Positions 1-11,347 of a DNA stretch of 64,000 bases are shown here, in pieces. This DNA comes from Coix lacryma-jobi var. lacryma-jobi (lineage: Eukaryota; Streptophyta; Magnoliopsida; Poales; Poaceae). A model generated the notes under the pieces. That model was given only the letters and a program-made list of their open reading frames with translations. It ran no database searches and was not told the DNA's origin. The position numbers were made by a program, and so were the translations under genes. The stretch is from contig CM019831.1 of assembly GCA_009763385.1 (NCBI GenBank), positions 88,943,845 through 89,007,844 on the forward strand. Reading direction: 5' to 3'. Each line of letters begins with the position of its first letter. The first letter of the stretch is position 1.

Positions 1-863
1 TGTCAGCTTGGGAAGGATTATTGTCGCCTTGTCGGACTGGTGCCCCAAACTAAAGCATTTTCCCCTCTCCAACTGGTGCCCTAAACCCTAAATGAATTCT
101 TTCATTTCTAGGACCCGATGTGTGAGCTATGCGGTTCTACTTGATTTGTCAAATCCGGTAGATTGGTATTCCATTGCAACATTCTAAACCAAGCCAAATT
201 ACACTTATAAGGAAGGCTTATCTATGATTATCTATGATTCAAACTAAAAGCTAAAGCTAGTAAGTCAGATTTCGATTTTGCTGAGCCTTCTCTAAAACTA
301 AACTCATCTATGCAGGCCGGCTGGTTTCCAACATCCAATGATACATCTTCCCTAAGCTTCCAGTCAGTGTGCTGTCTATGATATATAACCCACTGTACTA
401 CTTTTGGTTGTTAGATTAGCATGTCTCACTTTCATTGAGCTGTATTTTGTTGGGGCATATATATTGAGCCATTGTATGCTTGATATGCTCCTCTAGACTT
501 GATCACAAGCTGCAATCATGAATTACTTCTATATTCATCTACGCATATGCACTCAGAATCGTTATCTTTTGCCTATTTTTTAATCTTTTCAGAGTTAAGA
601 GCCGACACAATTAGCTTTATTGAACTTTAAAACATCAAATTTTATGATTATATTTGTTCTTGGCTTAAAACAGCTATTTTGGATGCAGCGTAAGAGCAGG
701 TCAGAAGCACGTGGCCAAATTTATATAGGAAATTGATGTTCTCTTTACAAAATCAGCTTTGAAGTCCACATTTTGCATCAATTCTAATATCTTCCAAATG
801 GGAAGTAATGGTCATTAGTTTCGCAGTTAACCCATACACCCATATAGCTCGAGTCTCTTGCTA
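1..863. other. Unclassified AT-rich flank, duplicated (copy D1)
   Basis: No gene is recognised here; no long ORF or domain is visible. The stretch matches 38423-38763 followed by 51037-51548 almost base for base, so it is the left part of copy D1 of the duplicated locus. In D2 the match is interrupted after the bases ccctaa by the Harbinger-like element. D1 has a short tandem duplication of tatctatgat near 220-240 that D2 lacks. The similarity begins at base 1, so the duplicated block probably extends left of the window. Confidence 0.8.
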
Positions 864-1147
864 CACTACAACAGAATTGGGCTTTAGGCCCGGTCGGCAA
901 GGGCCTTTAGCCCCGATTGCCGGGCCGGGACTACGCTTCCGGGACTAAAGGGTCTCCCCCCACTTTAGTCCCGGCTCCGGTCACCGGGGCTAAAGCCCCC
1001 CCCCCCCTCCCCGCAGCAGCACCCTTTAGCCCCGGCTGGTATTACCAGCCGGGACTAAAGGGTCCCCTGGTTTTTTCTTTTTATTTTCATTTCAGTTCTG
1101 TTTTTAGTTTTGTTTATTTATTTAATAGGTTTTCCAATATATATTCT

Positions 1148-2691
1148 TGTTAACACCAGATTTTCTCACGCACGAGAGAATGACAAATGGACCTAGCCAG
1201 CAGTGACGGGAGGATTCGGCAGACGATCAGGCGAATATTTGGTCCTCGGAAGTTTCGGTAAATGCCTGTGCGGTCGGCTGTTTTGCGAGGCGGCGGCCCC
1301 ATTCGGGAAATGGATATGGCAAGTAAAGCCGACTTGCACAAGAAGTCACGTGACATTGAAGGACACCGAGAGGAATAAGAATAGGATTTGTATCTTTCCA
1401 AATTTTATTGTGTAAATCGTAATCGTCTAGGACTCGTGTTTCGTCCAGGGTATAAATATAAACCCTTGGCTATTGTAAAACTGTTCACAACCATATCAAT
1501 ACAAACCGGCCCCGTGCCATCTTCGAGTCCTTAGTAGTGTCGTCGAGTTCTTCGAGAGGAATCATCGATCCGTCGACCTCCGTAAGTCCCGACAACCTAG
1601 CTTGTTATCATGTCTAGTATCATGCGGTGGATTTATATATGATGCAAGTAGTCTTGTTTGTTTTCAATGGTCGTGCGGCGGACCTTTGTTAGCGATCAAG
1701 AGGTCTTTGCTTATGCTTTGCTTGTGGATAGATACCGTGCGGCAGGTGTTTATTCATGTATTTAGCAAAGGCGAGATAGTTATCGACTTTGTTAGATTTG
1801 GCAAGATCTGATAGATTCATTAAGTTATCATGTGTTGCATTGTTTATTTAATTTTGCAAACACCTTTTTTGCCCAATCTAGATTGATCTTTGTTCGGCCT
1901 TGTTCCACAAGTTTGCTTGTGTTTTAATAATTGCAAGATCATGACGGCCGAATTAACTTTCAATCTAGATTGTTACATGTTGCGGGTTCATGCATGTCAT
2001 TTACGGTTAGGCTTTGATAAAACTAGGTATCATGCTGCAGATGCAGGTTTTAGATTAGTTTAATTGTACTTGTTTGTATGTTTCTACTTCATGGACCCCA
2101 ACTCGGTTAGTTTGCCAAGCTTGGTTAAGCTTACACGAGTAAAAAGTTTATGTAGATCTGTTCAGATATATGCATTCTTTTAGCTCCTTATCATTAGATT
2201 GTATCATGCGGTGGATTAATCTAATTATAAGGAGTGGTGTAAACTTAGTTTATGCTTGATGGATTTATGAAAACTAGACGTGCGGCAGACTAGTTGGATT
2301 AACCTATGCATGTGTTGTTTGAATAGATTTATATTTTACAGGTTACCTGTTTATGATTCATTATATCTTAATGATGTCCTCTTACATGTACATTCGGCAA
2401 CCGGCTGTTGCTATATGCTCATTCTTAAAGTTAGCCGAATGATCTTTGAACTTATCGACAGACAGCTTTTGTAGCTGTATGCCGTCGTGATTGGCTTTGA
2501 AGCCGTACATATGGAACTGTCTGGTCTTATCCAGCATGTCCCAGTTTATTCTCACAGTTTTATCCCTTGTTGGTTTTCAGGTCAAACCGACTGGCACGTC
2601 TCCGGATTCCAAACCGTTCGGGCACCCGATTGAAGCCACGCTTTTTTCCGGCTTGCTGTGTGTGAGGCGCAGACCATATTTTGCGTCAACA
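1148..2691 (+). mobile_element. Solo LTR of Tat-type gypsy family 1
   Basis: A 1,544-bp LTR begins TGTTAACACC and ends GCGTCAACA, flanked by the perfect 5-bp target duplication attct (1143-1147 and 2692-2696). The uninterrupted target is readable in D2 near 51870. The sequence is close to the 3' LTR at 24811-26334 and its last 280 bases to 3253-3530. No internal region follows, so this is a solo LTR left by LTR-LTR recombination. Why the same flank recurs after the second LTR is treated in the findings. Confidence 0.9.
1451..1460 (+). promoter_or_regulatory. Probable TATA box of the family-1 LTR
   Basis: The word tataaatata lies about 300 bp into the LTR, where a U3 promoter is expected. The counterpart in the second LTR is at 25098-25107 (tataagtata). 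About 30 bases downstream is the pyrimidine/adenine-rich stretch ending in caaccatatcaatacaaacc, a plausible start of R. Assignment is by motif and position only. Confidence 0.5.
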
Positions 2692-3139
2692 ATTCTTTGC
2701 TGCTAATATATCATAACACAATAAGCTTATTGCATGCATATATAATTGAACTACAGAACTACATATATATATAAATATATGTACACAAAATTACAAGCAA
2801 TATACATATAGAAGTTGTCCAAATATCTATCTACACAAGTTGTACTCCAAAGATAGTACTGTAAACCTATTACAAGTTGTACTCCATCTAAAGATCTACA
2901 GGCATACAAATGATCATCATTGTTTGGAATCAACGACTCGTTGGTATTAAAGTAGAACTCGCCGTTTGGATTTATGACTTGTTCCCGAAGAAATCCTGCT
3001 ATTGTCTCTTGTATTGCTTTCAATTGGCCTTGTAGCATCACTTTTTGCTTCAACCAGTCAGTCTTCAATTGGAATTAAAGAAGATATTAGTTATATCTAT
3101 ATTGTCAACATTAAGTCTATAAAAAATGAAAAGAAACAT

Positions 3140-3252
3140 TGTTTACACCAGATTATGGACTAAGGAATTTGATATTTTGTAAACACAAACGGCCGGTTTA
3201 TTGAAGAAAAGATCGGCCTGAAAATATAAAAGGGTCGCATGAGTCGGAGGTA
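3140..3252 (+). mobile_element. Truncated start of gypsy family-2 LTR
   Basis: These 113 bases begin TGTTTACACC and match the first 113 bases of the family-2 LTRs at 26783 and 56396. At 3252 the match stops abruptly and the sequence continues inside a family-1 LTR. The join is in gagtcggagg-tatatgctc, with at most two shared bases (ta). It is a recombination breakpoint, not an insertion site, since no target duplication surrounds it. Confidence 0.85.
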
Positions 3253-3530
3253 TATGCTCATTCTTAATGTTAGCCGAATGATCTTTGAACATATCGACAG
3301 ACAGCTTTTGTAGCTGTATGCCGTCGTGATTGGCTTTGAAGCCGTACATATGGAACTGTCTGGTCTTATCCAGCATGTTCTAGTTTATTCTCACAGTTTT
3401 ATCCCTTGTTGGTTTTTAGGTCAAACCGACTGACACATCTCCAGATTCCAAACCGTCCGGGCACCCGATTGAAGCCATGCTTTTTTCCGGCTTGCTGTGT
3501 GTGAGGCGCAGACCACATTTTGCGTCAACA
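3253..3530 (+). mobile_element. Truncated 5' LTR (3' part) of gypsy family 1
   Basis: This stretch equals the last 280 bases of the solo LTR (2411-2691) with a few substitutions and ends in the same GCGTCAACA. It is directly followed by a primer-binding region and gag, so it is what remains of the 5' LTR of the element whose 3' LTR is 24811-26334. Confidence 0.88.
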
Positions 3531-3556
3531 CACTTTTTGGCACGCCCAGTGGGACG
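3531..3556 (+). other. Primer-binding region of family 1
   Basis: Directly after the LTR end comes cactttttggcacgcccagt followed by gggac. The family-2 element has the matching cattcttttggcacgcccgg at 58045. The position next to the 5' LTR and the conservation between families support a tRNA primer-binding site; I do not assign the tRNA. Confidence 0.6.
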
Positions 3557-3566
3557 TCTCTGTTTC

Positions 3567-5968
3567 AAGATGCCTGAGATCAACGAAGATGAAATTCTTG
3601 AAGTAACCATGGATGAGTTGCCATCAGACTCGAAGCTGTTCGTACAGCAAGCTTGTGATGAGTTTCAACGCAAGTGCTTGATGACCTTCTCCAAGAACAA
3701 GAGCTGCAAAATCTTCCAGAAACAACCGTTCCCAAGGGTTCTCCTTCCTCACCAATCCGACCAATCTAACAGCACTATTGAGGAAGATATTCAGAAAATG
3801 TCTGAAATAGTGTACAAAGCTGTATCGGAGGCCATGACCAATCATTAGTCCGCTTTCTTGAATACCTTTCATGCCGTCATGGTTAGAATTTTTGGCCCAG
3901 CAGTGGATAAACGCTTTGAAGAAGCCGCTGGTCCAATGCAGGGACCACTGTTATTCCCGGTACCTCAACGTCGAAGGATTGCCGAAGACGGCGAAGCTAG
4001 TACAAGCACGGGTGGGATAGTCCCTCATGAGACACAACAACCTCCCACGACATATGGCCAGCTCGCGTTCGGCACAACAGGGAATGTCCCGCAATCTGCT
4101 TTCAGAGTGTCTCCCGCAATGAACAGGGTACAAAGGAACATGTTTGGAGATGGATATCAGGAGTTCGTTGATTATAACGCGATTAATGCTCTTCCAAATC
4201 CAGGCTATAAAAGTTCAGCAGGGGCACGTCTTGGAGATCAAACACAAGCACCCCCAGATTCGAGTGTCGATCTCATCATGCATAGGATGGCTGATATGAT
4301 GCAAAATCAATTCGGCCTGAAGCCAAAGAACCAGTCATATGCTTACAAGTCTCCTTACCCAGAGTGGTACAACCGAGTAGCACTTCCTTCAAGGGTAAAA
4401 CCTCCTACTGACTTTACCAAGTTTTCAGGCCAGGATGACACCAGCACTATAGAACACATCAGCCGTTACTTGATGCAACTTGGAGAGGCATCTGCAGATG
4501 AAGCTTGGAGGATTCGGTACTTCCCATTGTCATTGACAGACCGACCTTCTCATGGTTCACCTCTCTGCCAGCAAACTCTATTAATACATGGACAAAGCTA
4601 GAACAAAAGTTCCACGCATTTTTCTTTACGGGCACCAGTGAGAAAAAGTTGGTCGATCTCATGAGTCTGAGGATGAAACCTACTGAGACGCCACAAGAAT
4701 ATCTGCGCAGATTCAGGGAGACTAAAAACCTTTGCTATTCCTTGAATTTACCACATGATCAATTGTCGGGGATAGCCATAGCTGGCATGTTGCCGAATAT
4801 CAAGGAGAAGCTATTCGGCATGGAGTTTGATGACCTCAGGCAGTTATCACAACGGTTGGCAATGATGAGTAGTCAAGCCCAAGGGTTCAGAAGGAATAAT
4901 TAGTTCCAGAAAGGTGATGTGGCAACCGAGATGTATCAGGCTTTCTTAGAGGAAGCAACAGAGTACGATGATGAAGATGAGGTAGCTGCAGCCGAGATAG
5001 TCTGGGCTAAAGAGCCGACTCAAGTCAACCAGCGATGGCTGAGGCAGCAAAAAGGTACTTATGACTTTGATGTTTCCAAGTCAGATAAATTATTGGAATA
5101 CTTATTGAAGGAAGGACGCATCAAGCTGCTGGAAGGTCATCCTATGCTGCACCCCGAAGGAGTCAAGGACAAGAAGTATTGTGGTTTCCATAATACCAAA
5201 TCCCACTCTATAAATGATTGCCAAGTGTTCAGGGTACGGATCCAGAAAGCTATCTAGGACGGACATATGAGATTTGATGGAAAGATGAAAGTTGATGGTA
5301 GTCCTTTTGGATAGAATACTGTATCTTTCTCTGTTAATATGGTTAATGCAGCTGACCCCAAGGGCAAAAACAAGATGAAAGTGTTAACCTCTGATAGAGC
5401 GAGAGAAGCTGGTGTTGCTGACCCTGATCGGCAAATTACGAATGAAGAATTTCGGCAATGGGTTCATTTTCAGAATAGCCGAACTGAGAGAGGTCAAACC
5501 TCTAGGCCCAGAGTAACGATGCGTATTTTATTGAACAAATGGCGTCGGGAACAGAAGCGGTACCAGAAGCAAAGGTTTTATGAAGAGCAAAAATTCATGA
5601 AGAAGAAACAGAGGTATACAGAGGAAATATACCGAGAGGAGCGAGAATATATGAAAGAACAAGAGCAGTCACATTGGGAATGCTCATTTTTCAAGTATTG
5701 TTGGAATGAAGGCTTGAAGCTGCCTGCTAAAAACAACTGCCCTGAATCCAGTGATCAATATTCTGAATATAGGCAGTCTCGAGTCAACCGTCGTTCGGTC
5801 CATGAAAGACTTGAGGCACGAATCCCTGAGGACAATCGGCGCTTAAAAATAAACAGTTCTAGAATCGGCAAGGAAGAGGATTTGCCGATCGAAGTTGGGC
5901 TCGCACTGAGGAAGAAGAATACCGCGAGTATGTCTGGCAGAGAGGACAGTGGTGTCCACCAGGATTGA
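3567..5968 (+). pseudogene. gag: Degenerate gag of Tat-type gypsy family 1
   Basis: Gag would form the virus-like particle of the retrotransposon. The reading starts at MPEINEDEILEV (3567), is broken by TAG at 3846, resumes with AFLNTFHAVMVRIFGP, shifts frame near 4540 within the conserved FPLSL...FSWFTSLP segment, and meets further TAG codons at 4901, 5255 and about 5312. The central gag domain (DFTKFSGQDD, FHAFFF, EYLRRFRETKN) and a CX2HX4HX4C knuckle near 5181-5230 (CGFH...H...C) are clear. A long basic, glutamine-rich stretch follows (5500-5700). The family-2 gag at 28317 and 58087 is homologous. With several stops and a frameshift it cannot be made as one protein. Confidence 0.85.
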
Positions 5969-6795
5969 GGAAGAGCCAGAAGAGAAGAGTGCAATGCTTA
6001 AGGAGCAGGGAACTGGTACAGACAAGCGTCAGAACTAGGCAGATTTGGCGTCCTAAGGAAAAGCCTAATGGAGGTGATCATTCGGCTGATGCATGCATGG
6101 CATTTTTTCTTCCATCGGAATTTATAGCTCCCGAAGATCAAGATGTCCAGGAGGAAGTGTATTCAGATTTCAACGAAGATGAATTCCAAGATCTGTTTGC
6201 TCATCTTGTTTTGGCTCAATGGGCGGTATTTGATAAACCAGTTAAGCATCGACACTTGAAGCCACTTTATATGAGGGGGTATGTTAATGGCAAGCCACTA
6301 ACCAAAATGTTTATTGATGGTGGAGCTGCTATAAATATCATGGCATATACCACCTTCAGAAAACTTGGGTTGGCAAGTGAGGAACTATTGAAGACCGACA
6401 TGGTGTTGAGAGACTTTGCTGGTAATTCTTCTGATACTCGAGGAGAAGTTCATGTTGAGTTAACAATTGGGTCAAAGACTTTGATTACCACTTTCTTCAT
6501 CCTCGATGGCAAGGGGGCATACAGTTTGCTCTTAGGAAGGGATTGGATACATGCAAACTTCTGTGTACCGTCAACTATGCACCAATTCCTCATCCAGTGG
6601 ATTGGAGATGACATTGAAATTGTCCATGCTAATGATTTGGTGAGTATTGCTAATACAGAACCCATCTACTGGGAATATGATGGTGTCGAATGCTTCTCTG
6701 GAAGAGCTTGGGAGGCAGATCCTATGAACATTTTCGATAAGGACCAACAGCCAATTCGAACGATCGGCTCTCAGAAGCAATTTTTGAATAAATAA
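5965..6795 (+). pseudogene. Retropepsin-like protease region of gypsy family 1
   Basis: This open stretch of about 276 codons continues the polyprotein in another frame after a frameshift near 5950. It holds the aspartic-protease motif MFIDGGAAINIM (about 6307-6342). The usual DS/TG triad is DGG, a form common in Tat and Athila elements as I know them. The flap-like ELTIGSKTLITTFFI and the second conserved block LLLGRDWIH follow at 6460-6550. The region ends in a stop at 6793, before any reverse transcriptase. Its role would have been polyprotein maturation; in this copy it is separated from gag and pol. Confidence 0.75.
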
Positions 6796-7413
6796 TCCAA
6801 CTGATGGTAATGGAGAAAAGTCGAGACCAAGTATTGTGTCGGCTGATGAGGAATAAAGTTTTGATGATGAAGCCGAAATAAGACCAATATGTGCAAATTT
6901 TGATCCCGAGCGTGTTTTGAAGTTAATGAATTTTTGAAAGGATTCTGTCTGTTTCTCCATTACCAAAGCTCAGGAAAGATCAGAGTAGACTTGTATAAGG
7001 TGACGTGCAACAGAGGTTTTTTGATGAACGCACTTCCACAACTTGGTAATCGTTTCAAGTTGTACGTGACGGCCGATAGCCTTACAGTAGGATCGGCCCT
7101 TATACAGAGTTTAAAAGGAAAAGATAAGTGATAGCTTGCCTTAGCCGAAAAAATGTTAAGCCCAGAGCGGATATTCGACTGTAAAAGAAATTTTTTGTTT
7201 ATATATGAGTTGCTTATGAGCTGAAGCTTCGGCATTACTTGTTAAAAGCCGAACGCGTGGTAATTGTATGTAGGACAAATTCAAGGATATTTGTATACAA
7301 AGATAGCCAATGTAAAGCATCGCCTTTAGCAGAAAAAATGTTCCAAGAGTTTAAGTTATAGCCAATATTTTTTATATCGCCTTTAGTACAAGAATATTCA
7401 TGACCCTGGTGGC
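6796..7413 (+). pseudogene. Pol remnant: RNase H fragments, RT deleted
   Basis: Only scraps of pol remain. A fragment reading FKLYVTADSLTVGSALIQ (about 7051-7110) resembles the start of the RNase H domain that follows RT in gypsy pol, and HYLLKAERVVIV (about 7230-7265) resembles a later RNase H segment. Almost all of the roughly 1.2 kb expected for RT is absent, so the element is non-autonomous. The fragment is cut at 7413 by the Tekay insertion, whose target duplication is gtggc. Confidence 0.65.
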
Positions 7414-10400
7414 TGTAACGTAACGGCCCTAATCGCATGGCCCACCGGTCCCTGTCATCCACTGACAGCCGAACTGATGTTCCGTGTGATTAAGACTGTT
7501 CCTCACCGGGCTGCATCAGCGCCCATTGTCCGCAGGTTCATCTCACCATTCGGTTACAATACTTGGATACTTTTACAAATAACATCGGAATACAGAGCGG
7601 AAGACTTAAATAACATTAGTTTTACAAACCGAGTTTCCAAATAAGATTAAAGATGCAGTTATTACAAACCAAGTTCGGATAATAGAAAATGGAAATAGAA
7701 ATAGGCAGCGTAGCGGAGTACAACGAAATAAAGATACTTGCAAACACCCAGCCCGAGGGTGCACAACTATTCTTCGGCCTCATCGGCCTCTTCCTGGACG
7801 ATGGTCATGCAGCAGGGTGCAAGACACATCGGGGACTCAGTCATACCTGCAACATGGGTAACAAACCCTGAGTACTGGGGTACTCAACAAGACTTACCCG
7901 ACTAAAGAAAAGGGGAGAAGACTCAGGAATGAGAGGCTTAGGGTAGTCAAGGTAAGGCTTAAGCAATATCAAGTATTTTGCAGAAAAGCGTTTTGCAAAC
8001 CTTGTTCTATTTTTGGAAAGATTCAAGTATTCCTCAATTCTTCATTGTTCATGATTCATTTTACTTTTCAAAACATACCTAGTTGAGAACCACTCTCCGT
8101 TGACAGTCAGTGACCAAGTCTCCATAACCGAGTAGCAACGTTAATCCGGATAAATAATACTCAGCTGAGGATCCCTATCCACACTGCATATGTAGCACCC
8201 AAGCTTGCATATGCCAACTCGTCTACCACGATTCCTCCAAGATTGGGCCCGGTCCTACGCCACCCGGAAGTACAGTACACCACTCCTATCCAGGTACGAC
8301 GACCACGTGGGTACATGCTACTTCTGCCATCTCTCCACTCCCAGTGCGCGGTTGTCGGTCCAATAAAGGATTCCTCGGAGCCAGAGCTTTCCGAAGTATG
8401 TGAATAGTTGCAAGTCTTGACCAGCAGGCCCCCATACGGATGGTCCCTAAATTTTTCCGCCAGCAACAAGCACCTCGGGACTCTAACCCAAGAGTACAGG
8501 TTCTGTCGTTTTTTCAACCCTGTCCCGGCCGGTGTCAACTGTTGAGTCCCAGACTACAACATGACGGCACCGTACGCTCGGACAACCTTTCCTCGCTGTT
8601 GACTAGGTACGGATCAGATACCTAGCCAACAGTCGGGGAGTAAAGCCAAATTCCCATAAAAATTCTTTGAGTGATCACACTTTTGAAATTTGCATTTTTA
8701 TTGCAAATCTATTGTATAGCATCACTAAGCATTTTGCAAATAGTTTTTAAACAGGGCAGGTGGATATCCTGGTGGAGGTAGACAATGCAGGTAATAGGTC
8801 ATCACACAACTCTTATAACCTAATGCAGTAGTTTTAACTCAAAAGCATTTAAGTAAACTTTTGTGAAAACAGGGAAGGGTTAAATGCACCGGGGCTTGCC
8901 ATGAAGAGCAAAGAGGACAGGCTCGGGGTCGGCAGTGCAGGTGTCGGAACTCGGGGTCGCCTCGGGAGTAGGTTCGTCAGCGGCTGACTCGGCTTTGATG
9001 CCTTCTCCTTCGGTCACTATACGGATGCAATGATGTATGCTTATGAGGATGCTGACATGAACAAAACAGCACATGACAAAACCACTGATTCTAGAGTACA
9101 ACTTTCTATCGTGTAAGTAATTTCTAGAATGGACATAAAGTTACTTATCTCTACCCTTAAGCAAGATTAATCGAACTTATTAAACATCTTTTACCTGACC
9201 TAAACACAAGTCATTGCATGGCATCACAAATATCATAGACCAGTTGGGTGGGGGTCTATGAACAGCAAACAATCCCAAAGTCACATCACAGGACATACAA
9301 CATGAACCCTAAGTGCTTTTCTATTTTTCCTAATTATTTTAAAAAAGGTCATTTTATATAGTTGCTCCAAAAGGCCTCAAAATTCTACCAGAGACTAAGC
9401 ATGACATAACTAGCACATAAAAATTTATCTCATAAATTTTGGAACTACACATGATTTTCTAAAAATCTAAAACCATCCATTTCTTAATTAAAAGAAGGAT
9501 TTTTCATTTTCTAATTTTTTAAGAAAGGTAGAGTTTCTTATTTTTCTAAAATTCTACACAGTGCAAGGAGCATACCATATTTTTCTCAAGATTTATGGAA
9601 CTACAGATTAATTCTCACAAAAAAGAGAAAATAGAACACTATTCACATTTTTTAGAAAAAAAGAAAAGAGCACTGTGCTCCTTCTTCGCAGGGCTCGGGC
9701 GAAACGGAAAATGATCGCTTCGTCCGAGGCCTGGCTAGGAGGCTCGGGCGAGACGGAAAACGATCGCTTCGTCCGAGGTCTGGCTACCAAGAGAGGGTTA
9801 CCGATGTGCGGATAGGAGCGCAAGGAGGCAAGGAAGATGAAATAGGGGTCGGGGAAAGAAAATCACGGCCGGGGAGTAAATATTTCTCAAACCCGTGCTT
9901 ACCGGTGTTAGGCCGGAGTTTGGGAAGATGGGGTTACGCCGGGCGATTGGAGGCGGCGGAGGTAAAATCGAGGGGATGGGAAGCTTCGCGAGCTCAAGGC
10001 GGAGCTTCTGAGCTAGGTGGTTGAGTGACGGAGGCTCTGGACTGAGCTGGCGATGATGGCGGAGGGGATGAGGAACTCCGGCCAGCCGGCGGTTCCTTTT
10101 ATAGCCGTGCGCGGGGGCGGATAAGCGTCGCGCGCAGGTGGATAAGAACGGGCGAAGCGTGCGCACTCGATTGCCTGAAGAAACAGGATGGGAGAGTCGC
10201 CCAGGGGCCGGGCGTGAGCTCGCCGACGTTGTCCACGCGGCGGCGGCTTGCTGGGAACTGTGGGGGACGGGCGAGGGTCAGCGCTTTGCGCGTGCGAGGG
10301 CGGAATGATCACGCGGCCGCAAGCGGCAGGTCGGGAGCAGGCGAGCGGCAGCCCAACGCGTGGCGCGCGCAGCTCCGGCGGGGTGGCCATGGCCGGGCCC

Positions 10401-11276
10401 CCCTAGCTCTAGGTTGAAGATGAACAGGAGTAGGGTCTAGGGTTTGACTTTGAACTGATTTCTGTATTTTGCAAATAACTCCCAAAATTTGAACTGAGCA
10501 GCAAAAACTCGAAACACCAAAGTTGTGCAGAAAAAAGAGATCTACAACTTTGTCAATATGAACATTTTCAAAATCCAAATAGTTTTTAAATCACATTTGA
10601 AATTTGAAAAAAAGGGACACTTTTGGGATTTAAATAATTTCAAAATTACTTTTTAATTTTATACTGAAAGTTGAAATCTGTAAACATGCAAGTTGTTCCT
10701 TTTGTCAAAACCTATAACTTTGCTATTATACATTTTTTTCTGAAACTCATTAGTTTTGAAATTATTTTGAAAACTAAAAAGGGGACAAAAACTGGAGTTT
10801 GAATGAATTTGAAATTACTTCAAACTTTGTACAGAAACTTGAAAATTTGTAAATACCAAAGTTGTTTCTCTTGATCAGATCTACAACTTTGCTTTTTGGA
10901 CCAACTCCAAATTTTGAATCGTTTTTAAATTAATAAAAGAGGGGTAAAAACCAGGGTTTGGAAATCAGGGTTTTCCAAAAGGGATTTGAAATCTGTTTTT
11001 TGATTTTGGTTTTTTGAACACACAACAAAGCTTCAAGACACTAAACTGCACAAGAATTACACAAAGCTAGGCACAGAGGTGAAATTACCATTTTGCCCTT
11101 ATAGGAGGATTTGGGCTTTTAGGGTTTAGAAAAAAGGAATCACTACACACAAAATACCTTTAGCAAAGGTAAAGGCAAGCAATCATAAGACAAACATTAA
11201 TGCATGACAAGAATGATTATGACTTAAGATGATGACATGTAAGGTTAATTACAAATTAATCACCAGAGGTGTTACA
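7414..11276 (-). repeat. Tekay 3' LTR (left copy)
   Basis: This 3,863-bp LTR aligns throughout with 17933-22186. It is about 390 bp shorter because most of a GC-rich tandem array (see 9691-9786) and adjoining sequence are missing. Several 60-125 codon ORFs inside it (8161-8538, 9798-10166, 10013-10390) recur in the other LTR without protein features, and I treat them as non-coding. The region 10450-11000 is a poly-A/T-rich stretch with repeated words such as caaagttgt and gaaatt. Confidence 0.92.
9691..9786. repeat. 49-bp tandem repeat, contracted (about 2 copies)
   Basis: Two copies of a 49-bp unit beginning ggctcgggcgaaacggaaaa lie end to end. The other LTR carries three to four copies plus related degenerate units. 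The junction ctggctaccaagagaggg here replaces about 390 bp present at 20310-20700 in the right LTR, consistent with slippage or unequal exchange inside the array. Confidence 0.85.
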
Positions 11277-11290
11277 GCCTTCCCCTCTAA
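11277..11290 (-). other. Polypurine tract of the Tekay element
   Basis: Read on the minus strand the bases next to the 3' LTR are ttagaggggaaggc. This purine run immediately upstream of the LTR is the expected primer for plus-strand DNA synthesis. Confidence 0.8.
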
Positions 11291-11347
11291 AAGAAATCTC
11301 GCCCCGAGATTCTGCGTCTTAAGAAGGACAAGGGTAAAACCTTATAT

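Larger units (their letters stand above)
864..3139. mobile_element. CACTA transposon end, copy D1 (interrupted by a solo LTR)
   Basis: The sequence begins CACTACAACAGAA after the triplet cta, which is the expected CACTA terminus with a 3-bp target duplication. Immediately inside are inverted and direct copies of GGGACTAAAGG / CCTTTAGTCCCGG and a palindrome around ctggtattaccag, the subterminal repeat layout of CACTA (En/Spm) elements. A solo LTR splits it at 1148-2691, and the remaining interior is 2692-3139. The opposite terminus is not present because a gypsy LTR begins at 3140. No transposase is visible; a 105-codon minus-strand ORF at 2751-3068 may be a transposase-linked exon remnant. 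The interior recurs at 26335-26782 and in D2 at 51549-52063 plus 56140-56395. Confidence 0.75.

Noticed and set aside
2751..3068. Conserved 105-codon minus-strand ORF (also 26394-26711) as an independent gene
   Set aside because: Its conservation is explained by recent duplication of the DNA, and the D2 copy is interrupted. At most it is a CACTA exon remnant.
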